Shown here: in pieces, positions 46,241 through 54,128 of the stretch
Layout of the letters: each line of letters starts with the position of its first letter
Position numbering within the stretch: the first letter of the stretch is position 1
Source: Limnohabitans_A sp048020265
GTDB lineage: Bacteria > Pseudomonadota > Gammaproteobacteria > Burkholderiales > Burkholderiaceae_C
Direction of reading: 5' to 3'
DNA: 64,000 nt
Assembly: GCF_048020265.1 (NCBI RefSeq)
Contig: NZ_CP171843.1
Span: 1,116,001-1,180,000 of the forward strand
Notes under the pieces: model-generated
Databases searched by the model: none
The model's input: only the letters and a program-made list of their open reading frames with translations
What the model was told of the DNA's origin: nothing
Position numbers and translations under genes: made by a program

Positions 46241-46519
46241 TCAGTTGGCGCGAGCCACCCACACAGTCGCGCCTTCTGGGCCGTACAGCTCGGCGTGGGC
46301 TACGTCTCGCGCCAGCCGGAAGAAGTCGCCCGCCTTCAGGTGTTTGACTTCTTCACCCACTGTGAGCCAGTATTCGCCACGCACCACATAGGCGCTGACA
46401 TCGAAAGGGTGGGTGTGGGTGTCAAGGTTGAGGTTGGCATCCCACTCGCGGACGATGATTTCGTCGAAGCCTTCCTCCAAGGATTGGGCTGTGAACGATG
46501 TCAGTGTGGGAGAGTTCAT
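46241..46519 (-). CDS. small cupin-domain protein
   Basis: 92 residues from ATG 46519, with GCGAGG upstream on the minus strand. Single cupin barrel: THTHPFDVSAYVVRGEY supplies metal-ligand histidines and Glu, and DVAHAELYGPEG the last His. Metal-binding single-domain cupins may be sensors, isomerases or dioxygenases; function not known. It converges with the tRNA cluster. Confidence 0.75.
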   Translation of the reverse strand: MNSPTLTSFTAQSLEEGFDEIIVREWDANLNLDTHTHPFDVSAYVVRGEYWLTVGEEVKHLKAGDFFRLARDVAHAELYGPEGATVWVARAN

Positions 46520-46613
46520 GGGTTCACCTCGCTTATGAAAACCCGATCTTAAGCAGCCATGTCCAGCCATGCAGTCGCCTAGCTGTCATTACCCGGCCAG
46601 GCTGTTGAGCGTT

Positions 46614-47399
46614 TCACCAAACTTTGCCAGCGCAGTAGACGATGGCCGGAAAGCTGCTGAGCCATGCCCAGAAAAAACGGTTGAGGCCGAAAAACCAGAA
46701 CACCAAAAAGTGAAAAAGTGAGGCCGCCGCACACAGCACCAGTGCTGCGCGGACATTGAGCAGGGCGAGGGGAAAGCAGCCCTCCCAGAGGGTGAAGGAC
46801 CAAGCGCATAGCCGTGCGACTTTGGGGTTTCGGAAAATGCTGTTGTCTGGCAGCGGGCCATACACGCCTGAGTCCAGGAACAGTGTCAAGGCCTGCCCAG
46901 AGCGCCATTCCGGGCGTAACAGTTTTACCCAGCCAGACACAAAATAAGAGCTGACGGTCTGCAAGCTGATGTACCAAAACCCGGCTAGCCAACCCAAGGA
47001 GACATCTGCGATTGCACCCACCATGTGGGCGAGGAGCAAGCCAGACAGGCCAACCAGAGTCATGAAGTCGCTGCCACCATTGAAGGCACCACGCCAGCGC
47101 AAAAGCAGCAGTACAGCCATCAAAAAAAGCAGCGCAGCGCCTGCCAGACCCAGCAGGCCCAGCATCAAAGCCATGGATAAAACCAGCCGCAAGCACAGCA
47201 TGGTTCGGTAAGGTCTGGGCTGCAGGAGTAGGGTAAGGCTTGATTTGAGCCATGCGGGTTGAGTTGGAATCTCTTGCGCCAGGACGGACCAATCGGTCAC
47301 CCGGTCCAGCGAGGGCAGTCGCAGGTATTCCAGGGTTTGCAGCACCAGGCTGAGGCCCAGCAGCACTTCAAAAATGCGGACGGCCAGTGTCAGTTCCAT
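46614..47399 (-). CDS. multi-pass membrane protein, unrecognised (HTTM/DoxX-like)
   Basis: 261 residues with about six hydrophobic segments. The pattern (N-terminal helix with LRLPSLDRVTDWS, FNGGSDFMTLVGLSGLL, WYISLQTVSSYFVSGWVKLL) is reminiscent of HTTM-type or MauE/DoxX-like membrane proteins, but I cannot assign it firmly. Its ATG overlaps the stop of the upstream gene by one base, so the two form an operon. Confidence 0.6.
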   Translation of the reverse strand: MELTLAVRIFEVLLGLSLVLQTLEYLRLPSLDRVTDWSVLAQEIPTQPAWLKSSLTLLLQPRPYRTMLCLRLVLSMALMLGLLGLAGAALLFLMAVLLLLRWRGAFNGGSDFMTLVGLSGLLLAHMVGAIADVSLGWLAGFWYISLQTVSSYFVSGWVKLLRPEWRSGQALTLFLDSGVYGPLPDNSIFRNPKVARLCAWSFTLWEGCFPLALLNVRAALVLCAAASLFHFLVFWFFGLNRFFWAWLSSFPAIVYCAGKVW

Positions 47400-47929
47400 C
47401 AACGCAGCACCGGAGATTGCAGCATGAGATCACTGCGGTTGCTTCCGGGCAACTCCATGCGGATCTCGAACTGATAGGCTGACAACTTGCCGATGGTAAG
47501 TTGCGCCATCACGGCTTGATCGTTCCGGGAGCCGCCCTCGACGGCCTGTCGGGCGAGCTGACTGACCAGTTGGTAGGTGACGCGGTCGCGGATATCGGCA
47601 CCTTCTGGCAAATCGTTGATGTCGTTGGCCAGGTGGTCCACCAGGTTTTGGTGTGTCAAGGCCAAATTGACGGCCGGATTGTGGAACAGGTGCCAGGCTT
47701 GTCTGGGCAGGCGGGGGTAAACCAGTCGCCAGACGCTCCAGCCGCCAGACACGGACTGAGCGCGAACATACAAGCGCGGAGCCGGGCTGATGCCGTGGTA
47801 GAACTTCCAGTTGGGGAAAAAGGCGCGAAAGAAGAACAGCCAAGGTCCGTCGATGACCCCCCAGCGCTTGCGCAAGTTGATCGCCAGCAAGGCGAAATAA
47901 GCCACGATCAAGAGGGTGGTGAAGTCCAT
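47399..47929 (-). CDS. hypothetical membrane-anchored protein
   Basis: 176 residues: one N-terminal helix (MDFTTLLIVAYFALLAI), then a soluble part with an aromatic-rich start (GPWLFFFRAFFPNWKFYHG) and a beta-rich tail. I do not recognise it. First gene of a two-gene unit; the aromatic motif suggests it packs against the membrane partner encoded next. Confidence 0.65.
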   Translation of the reverse strand: MDFTTLLIVAYFALLAINLRKRWGVIDGPWLFFFRAFFPNWKFYHGISPAPRLYVRAQSVSGGWSVWRLVYPRLPRQAWHLFHNPAVNLALTHQNLVDHLANDINDLPEGADIRDRVTYQLVSQLARQAVEGGSRNDQAVMAQLTIGKLSAYQFEIRMELPGSNRSDLMLQSPVLR

Positions 47930-48059
47930 GTGGGCAGTTTATCGCCAGTTGAAACGACCCAGTCGGCTTCTACAGTGACCACTTGAAAGCAGGGTAGGAG
48001 CTAAAAAGGCCCATTCTTGTGGCTTAATATCGTTTTGTATTTTTTATCCGGAGCCACAG

Positions 48060-48230
48060 ATGGGCAACAAAATCGTCACAGAAGCAGATCGTAAATTCAC
48101 CCCTCCACTGCCCACATTGCCTGGCGTCACCCTGCGTACGGGTGGTCGTGGCCAGCGCGTGAGCCTGGAGCGCGGCGTTGCTACACGCAGCAAGAAAAAC
48201 CCCGGCAAGCGCTCCAAAAAGGGCGGTTGA
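48060..48230 (+). CDS. small basic hypothetical protein
   Basis: 56 residues, ATG 48060, with GGAG seven bases upstream and a good terminator after the stop. It is strongly basic, with a Lys/Arg-rich tail (RSKKNPGKRSKKGG) and a Pro-rich early part (KFTPPLPTLP). A role in binding nucleic acid is conceivable but only a guess. No family recognised. Confidence 0.55.
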   Translation: MGNKIVTEADRKFTPPLPTLPGVTLRTGGRGQRVSLERGVATRSKKNPGKRSKKGG

Positions 48231-48239
48231 ACCCGGTGC

Positions 48240-48258
48240 GCCCGGCGCTTTGCCGGGC
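48240..48258 (+). repeat. GC-rich hairpin
   Basis: GCCCGGC-GCTTT-GCCGGGC, 7-bp perfect stem just after the small ORF stop; upstream of the T-tailed terminator. Confidence 0.6.
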
Positions 48259-48266
48259 CAGTGCCT

Positions 48267-48296
48267 AGCCACTGATGGCCTCAGTGGCTTTTTTTT
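48267..48296 (+). terminator. rho-independent terminator of the small basic ORF
   Basis: AGCCACTGA (48267-48275), loop TGGCC, TCAGTGGCT (48281-48289), then seven more T residues. Confidence 0.85.
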
Positions 48297-48325
48297 CGAT
48301 TTTTTACGGTATCCAGGAGAGCTGA

Positions 48326-48718
48326 ATGTTGATTTCTTATGGCGCCGTTTTAGTGGCGGGCATCATGCCGGTGGTGTGTGCTGGCATTGCCAAATCGGGC
48401 TTCAAGGGCTATGACAACAGCGACCCCCGAGCCTGGTTGTCCCGCCAAACAGGTTTCAGAGCTCGGGCCAATGCGGCGCAAGCCAACTGCTTCGAGGCGT
48501 TCCCATTTTTTGCCGTGGGCGTCATCTTGGCATTGCTCACGGGGGTCGACCCGCACACGGTCGATTCGCTGGCCCTGGTTTTCATTGTTGCGCGTTTGGC
48601 GTATGTGTTTTGCTATGTCACCGACAGGGCCAAATGGCGCACCATGGTCTGGTCGGCCGGCTACCTTGTAGTCGTGGCGCTGTTTGCGTTGGCGATGCTG
48701 AATTTGCAGGTCAATTGA
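48326..48718 (+). CDS. MAPEG-family membrane protein
   Basis: 130 residues with four hydrophobic segments. The MAPEG signature region is visible: RANAAQANCFEAFPFFAVGV (helix 2, with the conserved Asn-x-x-Glu pattern) and ARLAYVFCYVTDRAKWRT (helix 3-4). The eukaryotic relatives are glutathione/eicosanoid enzymes; bacterial members are mostly uncharacterised. AGGAG upstream of ATG 48326. Confidence 0.82.
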   Translation: MLISYGAVLVAGIMPVVCAGIAKSGFKGYDNSDPRAWLSRQTGFRARANAAQANCFEAFPFFAVGVILALLTGVDPHTVDSLALVFIVARLAYVFCYVTDRAKWRTMVWSAGYLVVVALFALAMLNLQVN

Positions 48719-48757
48719 AACAGAAACACCGCGTTATCAAGGCACAATAAGCGTTCT

Positions 48758-48850
48758 GCCCCGGTGGTGAAACTGGTAGACACACCGGACTTAAAATCCG
48801 TTGCTTCGTGAATAACGGGCGTGCCGGTTCGATTCCGGCCCGGGGCACCA
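48758..48850 (+). tRNA. tRNA-Leu (UAA)
   Basis: 93 bases with encoded CCA. Acceptor GCCCCGG/CCGGGGC, anticodon loop ACTTAAAAT with TAA, long variable arm, T arm CCGGTTCGATTCCGG. The next ORF starts 18 bases after it. Confidence 0.95.
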
Positions 48851-48868
48851 TTTCAGGAAGACATCATC

Positions 48869-49495
48869 ATGAACCACGACAACGCACCGCTTGAGATTCA
48901 CGTGCATGGTGATGTGCCGATCAAACCCGGCACCGACATCCAGGCGATCCAAGAGGCGCTCAAGCCCCTTTGGCGCTACGCCGGGGCTCGCACGCTGAGT
49001 GAGGGGGCTGTCAGCCTGTATGAAGAAGAGCCAGGTATCCGTTTTGATGCCAGCGCCCAGCGTCTGAACATGTGCTGGACCGTGCGTGGCGACGATGACT
49101 TTCGCATGGTGATGGACGACTTGTGCATGAACCTCAATGAGTTGTCCGCCTCTGGCACTCAGATCGAGGTGACCTTTTACGACACCGAGTTCGATGAAGA
49201 GGACGAGGCCAGCGGGTCCGAGTCGCGTGACGATTTTGTGATGCTGTTTGTGGGGCCCGATCCCGGCGCCATCATGCAGGCCCAACGCGATTTGCTGGTG
49301 CACGACGTGGTCAACATGATGGAGCGCCATTTTGATGGGGCTGAGTTGTCCGGCGTGGTGTCTGAAATCGATAAGCTCTTTAGCCAACGCTTTGACAGCT
49401 TGGTCAGCTCGCTGGACATCGGCAAACCGCCGCGTGGCCCGGGCGGCAGCAGCGGTCACGGCGGTGGTGGACGCCGCCCACGCCATTTGCACTGA
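48869..49495 (+). CDS. conserved acidic protein of unknown function
   Basis: 208 residues, ATG 48869 with CAGGAAG upstream. Acidic body with no membrane segment (DTEFDEEDEASGSESRDD in the middle), a DFRMVMDDLCMNLNELS helix and a low-complexity tail rich in Gly, Arg and His (GSSGHGGGGRRPRHLH). I recognise no domain. Only 18 bases from tRNA-Leu, so it probably shares that transcript. Confidence 0.65.
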   Translation: MNHDNAPLEIHVHGDVPIKPGTDIQAIQEALKPLWRYAGARTLSEGAVSLYEEEPGIRFDASAQRLNMCWTVRGDDDFRMVMDDLCMNLNELSASGTQIEVTFYDTEFDEEDEASGSESRDDFVMLFVGPDPGAIMQAQRDLLVHDVVNMMERHFDGAELSGVVSEIDKLFSQRFDSLVSSLDIGKPPRGPGGSSGHGGGGRRPRHLH

Positions 49496-49507
49496 TCGGC
49501 TAGCAGC

Positions 49508-50809
49508 ATGAATGCCGAAGGCCTTCGTTCTGCACTCAACCCGGGCGTGCGCTTGCGCGAGGTCTTGGGTTGGGCCATGTACGACTTCGCCAATTCGGGC
49601 TACTCCACTGTGGTCATCACGGCCGTGTTTGCCGCTTACTTTGTAGGCGGTGTGGCCGACGGGGCCGACTGGGCCACGCTGGCCTGGACATCGGGCTTGA
49701 GCCTGTCTTATTTTGTCGTGATGCTGACCATGCCCGGCTTGGGCGCTTGGGCCGATCGGGTTGCCGGCAAAAAACGCCTGCTGATGTGGGTTACGGCAGG
49801 CTGCGTGCTGAGCACGGCGGCTTTGGCGCTGGTGGGCCCGGGCCAGGTGGCGCTGGGCTTGTTCATCCTGGTGCTGTCCAACACCTTTTTTTCGTATGGC
49901 GAGTCGCTCACGGCTTCCTTCTTGCCTGAATTGGCCAGGCCTGAGGCCATGGGCCGGGTGAGCGGTTGGGGCTGGTCTTTGGGTTACATCGGCGGCATGC
50001 TCACGCTGGGGGTGTGCCTGGCGTATGTGTTGGCCGCGCAGGCCCGGGGTGAGACAGGCGGCCAGTTTGTGCCCGTGACCATGTTGATCACCGCGGCCGT
50101 TTACGGCGCGGCGGCCCTGGTAACTTTCGCTCTGTTGCGCGAACACTCGCCGGCCCAGCCGAACGCCCCGGTGGTGACGATGCTGCAAAGCCTGCGCCGT
50201 CTGCGCCAGACGTTGCGCGAGGCCAAGCCTTACCGCGACTTCACCCGTTTGCTCGCATGTGCGGTGGCCTACCAAGGCGGGGTGGCCGTGGCGATCACGC
50301 TGGCGGCTATTTATGCCGAGCAGGTCATCGGCTTTCAGCCCCAGGAAACCATGGTGTTGATTTTTGTGCTGAACCTGGCGGCTTTTGCTGGGGCCTTGTT
50401 ACTCGGTCACGTGCAAGACCGCATGGGCCACAAGCTCACTTTGGCGCTGACCTTGGTGGGCTGGGTGTTGACTTGTTTCATCGCAGCCTTTTCAACCGAC
50501 AAGGCCATGTTCTGGTGGGCAGCGGCGATTGCCGGTTTTTGCATGGGCTCGAGCCAGTCGTCGGGCCGGGCCATGGCCGGCTTGATGGTGCCGCCGCAGC
50601 GTTTGGGTGAGTTCTTTGGCCTTTGGACATTCGCCATTCGCTTGGCCAGTATTTTGGGGCCATTGACCTACGGCCTGATCACCTGGTTGAGCGACGGCAA
50701 CCAGCGCCTGGCCATCGGTTCCACCTCGCTGCTGTTTGTGCTGGGCCTGGTGCTGCTGATGCCAGTGGATGTGGAGCGCGGACGGCTGGCGGCACAAGCT
50801 CAGGTCTGA
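49508..50809 (+). CDS. MFS transporter, UMF1/Atg22-like
   Basis: 433 residues, about 12 helices. The N-terminus, WAMYDFANSGYSTVVITAVFA, is typical of the UMF1 (vacuole effluxer Atg22-like) branch; loop 2-3 has GAWADRVAGKKR. Substrate unknown; amino-acid export is suspected for relatives. Starts 13 bases after the preceding gene. Confidence 0.82.
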   Translation: MNAEGLRSALNPGVRLREVLGWAMYDFANSGYSTVVITAVFAAYFVGGVADGADWATLAWTSGLSLSYFVVMLTMPGLGAWADRVAGKKRLLMWVTAGCVLSTAALALVGPGQVALGLFILVLSNTFFSYGESLTASFLPELARPEAMGRVSGWGWSLGYIGGMLTLGVCLAYVLAAQARGETGGQFVPVTMLITAAVYGAAALVTFALLREHSPAQPNAPVVTMLQSLRRLRQTLREAKPYRDFTRLLACAVAYQGGVAVAITLAAIYAEQVIGFQPQETMVLIFVLNLAAFAGALLLGHVQDRMGHKLTLALTLVGWVLTCFIAAFSTDKAMFWWAAAIAGFCMGSSQSSGRAMAGLMVPPQRLGEFFGLWTFAIRLASILGPLTYGLITWLSDGNQRLAIGSTSLLFVLGLVLLMPVDVERGRLAAQAQV

Positions 50810-50819
50810 ACCTGCGAGT

Positions 50820-51674
50820 TCAGGCTTGCAGCGACGCGGGCACGCTTTGGCACACATCCGGCGGCAACTCCAGCCAGCGTTTGGCCGCGGCTCGCAGGCC
50901 CCTCAAGTCGCCCGTTGTCAACAAGCGAATGCTTTGGGCTGGGGCGATAGGGCCCTGGCTGAGCAGGCCTGCAGCGGCCAGCAAGCGCCGGGTTTGCCGG
51001 GCCACCGGCTCACCTGTAGACACCAGCTGCACCTTTGGCCCCAGTAGCTGACGCAAGGTGTTTTCGACAAACACATAGTGGGTGCAGCCAAGCACCAGGG
51101 TGTCGATGTCGTCGGGCGCTGAGCCAAAGTGGCCCATGGCCTGGGTGTAGGTCTTGAGCAGTTGGGTGATTTGCTCCTGCGCGACCTCTGCCTGGTCGGG
51201 CAGGGTGCTTTGCTCGATGGCCAAGGCCAGGCCGTTGCAGGCTTGCACCGCAAAGTGGGCCTCGTTCTGGACGCTGCCTAGAAGGCGGGCAAATTTGTCG
51301 CTGGCCACCGTGCCCCGAGTAGCCATCACGCCAATGTGTCGGGTTTGGCTCAAAGCCAGGGCTGGTTTGAGGGCAGGCTCCACCCCCACCAACGGCAGCG
51401 CTGGGTGCTGGGTGCGCAGCTCGTGGATCGCCACAGCTGTCGCCGTGTTGCACGCCACCACAAGCGCTTTGATGTGGTGCCGCGCCAGCAAATGCTCGGT
51501 GATCGCGTGGCTGCGTTGGCGGATGAAGTTTTCGCTTTTTTCGCCGTAGGGCGCGTGCGCGTTGTCGGCGAGGTAGACAAAGCGTTCGTGCGGCAGCTCA
51601 TGTTGCAGCGCACGCAACACGCTCAGCCCGCCAATGCCGCTGTCAAACACGCCGATGGGCATGCAGGTCTTCAT
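50820..51674 (-). CDS. murI: glutamate racemase
   Basis: Makes D-glutamate for peptidoglycan. 284 residues from ATG 51674 (MKTCMPIGVFDSG); ATG 51704 is an alternative start. Active-site segments: PIGVFDSGIGGL, ADNAHAPYGEK, VVACNTATA (first Cys) and LVLGCTHYVF (second Cys). It lies downstream of the fumarase gene on the same strand. Confidence 0.93.
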   Translation of the reverse strand: MKTCMPIGVFDSGIGGLSVLRALQHELPHERFVYLADNAHAPYGEKSENFIRQRSHAITEHLLARHHIKALVVACNTATAVAIHELRTQHPALPLVGVEPALKPALALSQTRHIGVMATRGTVASDKFARLLGSVQNEAHFAVQACNGLALAIEQSTLPDQAEVAQEQITQLLKTYTQAMGHFGSAPDDIDTLVLGCTHYVFVENTLRQLLGPKVQLVSTGEPVARQTRRLLAAAGLLSQGPIAPAQSIRLLTTGDLRGLRAAAKRWLELPPDVCQSVPASLQA

Positions 51675-51756
51675 GGGGCGGGGCCCCATGTCACGGTCAG
51701 CCATGGATCGCTTCGTGCCTCGCGATGACAGGGCAAAAGGCGATGAAGGACCTTCA

Positions 51757-53310
51757 TTAACCTGCGTTGACGCCAATGCCTTTGAATTCACCCGTGGCGA
51801 TGCGCTTTTGCCATTCGGCGGGGCCGGTGATGTGAGCACTGGTGCCCCCCGCATCGACCGCCACCGTCACGGGCATATCGACCACATCGAATTCGTAGAT
51901 GGCTTCCATGCCCATGTCGGCAAAGCCGACCACCTTGGCGTGCTTGATGGCTTTGGACACCAGATACGCCGCACCGCCCACAGCCATCAGGTAAGCGCTC
52001 TTGTGCTTCTTGATGGCCTCGATGGCGACCGGGCCGCGCTCTGCCTTGCCGATCATGGCGATCAGGCCGGTCTGGGCCAGCATCATTTCGGTGAAGCCGT
52101 CCATGCGGGTGGCGGTGGTCGGGCCCGCGGGGCCCACGGCCTCGTCGCCCACGGGGTCGACCGGGCCAACGTAATAAATGACGCGGTTGGTGAAGTCCAC
52201 AGGCAGTTGTTCGCCCTTGGCCAGCATGTCCTGGATGCGCTTGTGTGCGGCGTCACGGCCCGTGAGCATCTTGCCGTTGAGCAGCAAGGTCTGGCCAGGT
52301 TTCCAGGCGGCGACTTGCTCGGGTGTCAGTGTGTTGAGGTCCACACGCTGGCTCTTTTCGGTGTCGGCCGTCCAGCCCACGTTGGGCCAAAGGTCCAGCG
52401 AAGGCGCTTCCAGGTACGTGGGGCCGGAGCCATCGAGCACAAAGTGCGCGTGGCGCGTGGCGGCGCAGTTGGGGATCATGGCCACGGGCTTGGAAGCCGC
52501 GTGGGTGGGGTACATCTTGATCTTGACGTCCAGCACGGTGGTCAAGCCGCCCAGGCCCTGTGCGCCAATGCCCAGGGCGTTGACCTTGTGGTACAGCTCC
52601 AGGCGCATCTCTTCGACGGGGTCGAGCTTTTCGCCTTTGCTGGATTTTTCGAGCAGCTGGTACATGTCCAGGTCGTCCATCAGGCTTTCCTTGGCCATGA
52701 GCACGGCTTTTTCGGCGGTGCCGCCGATGCCGATGCCCAGCATGCCGGGCGGGCACCAGCCCGCGCCCATGGTGGGCACGGTTTTGAGCACCCAGTCGAC
52801 GATGCTGTCACCGGGGTTGAGCATGATCATCTTGGACTTGTTTTCGCTGCCGCCGCCTTTGGCGGCCACGGTCACGTCCACCTTGTTGCCGGGCACGATC
52901 TTGGTGAAGATCACGGCGGGCGTGTTGTCCTTGGTGTTTTTGCGGTTGAAGTGCGGGTCCGAGACCACCGACGCACGCAGCATGTTGTCGGGGTGGTTAT
53001 AGCCGCGGCGCACGCCTTCGTTGACCGCGTCTTCCAGGCTGCCGGTGAAGCCGTCGAATTTCACGTCCATGCCGACTTCGAGGAACACGTTGACGATGCC
53101 GGTGTCCTGGCAGATCGGGCGATGGCCGGTGGCGCTCATCTTGCTGTTGGTCAGGATCTGCGCAATCGCGTCTTTGGCGGCTGGGCTTTGCTCGCGCTCA
53201 TAAGCCCGGGCCAAGTGCTGGATGTAGTCGGCTGGGTGGTAGTAGCTGATGTACTGCAGCGCGGCGGCGACGGATTCGATCAGGTCGTTTTGTTGGATCA
53301 GTGTGGTCAT
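51757..53310 (-). CDS. fumarate hydratase class I (Fe-S)
   Basis: TCA-cycle enzyme, 517 residues, with a [4Fe-4S] cluster; single-chain form of FumA/FumB type. Segments seen: GHRPICQDTGIVNVFLE (cluster Cys), KGGGSENKSKMIML, GWCPPGMLGIGIGGT (second Cys) and the C-terminal domain GPTTATRMDGFTEMML. Cluster enzymes of this class are sensitive to NO and oxidants, consistent with the repair gene ytfE in the same genome. Confidence 0.93.
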   Translation of the reverse strand: MTTLIQQNDLIESVAAALQYISYYHPADYIQHLARAYEREQSPAAKDAIAQILTNSKMSATGHRPICQDTGIVNVFLEVGMDVKFDGFTGSLEDAVNEGVRRGYNHPDNMLRASVVSDPHFNRKNTKDNTPAVIFTKIVPGNKVDVTVAAKGGGSENKSKMIMLNPGDSIVDWVLKTVPTMGAGWCPPGMLGIGIGGTAEKAVLMAKESLMDDLDMYQLLEKSSKGEKLDPVEEMRLELYHKVNALGIGAQGLGGLTTVLDVKIKMYPTHAASKPVAMIPNCAATRHAHFVLDGSGPTYLEAPSLDLWPNVGWTADTEKSQRVDLNTLTPEQVAAWKPGQTLLLNGKMLTGRDAAHKRIQDMLAKGEQLPVDFTNRVIYYVGPVDPVGDEAVGPAGPTTATRMDGFTEMMLAQTGLIAMIGKAERGPVAIEAIKKHKSAYLMAVGGAAYLVSKAIKHAKVVGFADMGMEAIYEFDVVDMPVTVAVDAGGTSAHITGPAEWQKRIATGEFKGIGVNAG

Positions 53311-53356
53311 GGTGGTGGAGTCCCGTGATAGTCAAAAACCAGGTGTTGTCCGCTGC

Positions 53357-53956
53357 TCAATGGGCCTTGTCGTGGTGCGACATGAGGCGGTCAGCGTAAG
53401 CAATGGCAATCGCGCTGAGCAGAAAAGCCATGTGGATGATGGTCTGCCACATCAGCACTTTTTCGTCGTAGTTGGCGGCGTTGATGAAGGTTTTGAGCAA
53501 GTGGATGGAGCTGATGCCGATGATGGCCGTGCCCAGCTTGACCTTGAGCACCGAGGCGTTCACATGGTCCAGCCATTCGGGTTGGTCAGGGTGACCTTCC
53601 AGGTTCAGGCGCGACACAAAGGTTTCGTAGCCGCCCACGATCACCATGATCAGCAAATTGGAGATCATGACCACATCGATCAGGGCCAAAACGACCAACA
53701 TGATGACGGTTTCATTCAATGCGGTGATCGGGGCGTCGGTTTTGTAACCAATGCTGTTGATCAGGGCTTGCAGCGCGGTCTGGCTGCCAAACGCAGCTTC
53801 GAGCAGGTGCACCAGCTCGACCCAGAAATGGAACACATACACCGCTTGGGCGGCGATCAGACCGAGATACAAAGGCAGCTGCAACCAGCGGCTGGCGAAG
53901 ATGAAATTGCTCAATGGGCTCAAGGAACTCTTTTTCGATGGCGTGGGTTTGGACAT
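53357..53956 (-). CDS. UPF0114 (YqhA-like) inner-membrane protein
   Basis: 199 residues from ATG 53956 with AGGAAAA upstream. Three to four hydrophobic segments and the family segments SRWLQLPLYLGLIAAQ, IDVVMISNLLIMVIVGGYE and GTAIIGISSIHLLKTF. Function unknown. Lies 46 bases downstream of the fumarase start region, same strand, transcribed before it. Confidence 0.85.
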   Translation of the reverse strand: MSKPTPSKKSSLSPLSNFIFASRWLQLPLYLGLIAAQAVYVFHFWVELVHLLEAAFGSQTALQALINSIGYKTDAPITALNETVIMLVVLALIDVVMISNLLIMVIVGGYETFVSRLNLEGHPDQPEWLDHVNASVLKVKLGTAIIGISSIHLLKTFINAANYDEKVLMWQTIIHMAFLLSAIAIAYADRLMSHHDKAH

Positions 53957-54128
53957 GGTTTTCCTGAATGGGAAGTCCGCGACTTCGGGCAAACCCGGAT
54001 TCTAGGGCTTAGACAGGTCGTTCCGGCCGCAAGCCATGCAAGCCTGCCGTCAGTCAGTGCTTTGTAAGAGCGAAAGCCGACATTTGCAGCAGTTTCAAAA
54101 ACGTCATGCCACTGAGGAGACAAATCGA

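Noticed and set aside
51634..53328. 564-codon plus-strand frame opposite the fumarase
   Set aside because: Low-complexity His/Gly/Val-rich product, antisense to a clear class I fumarase.
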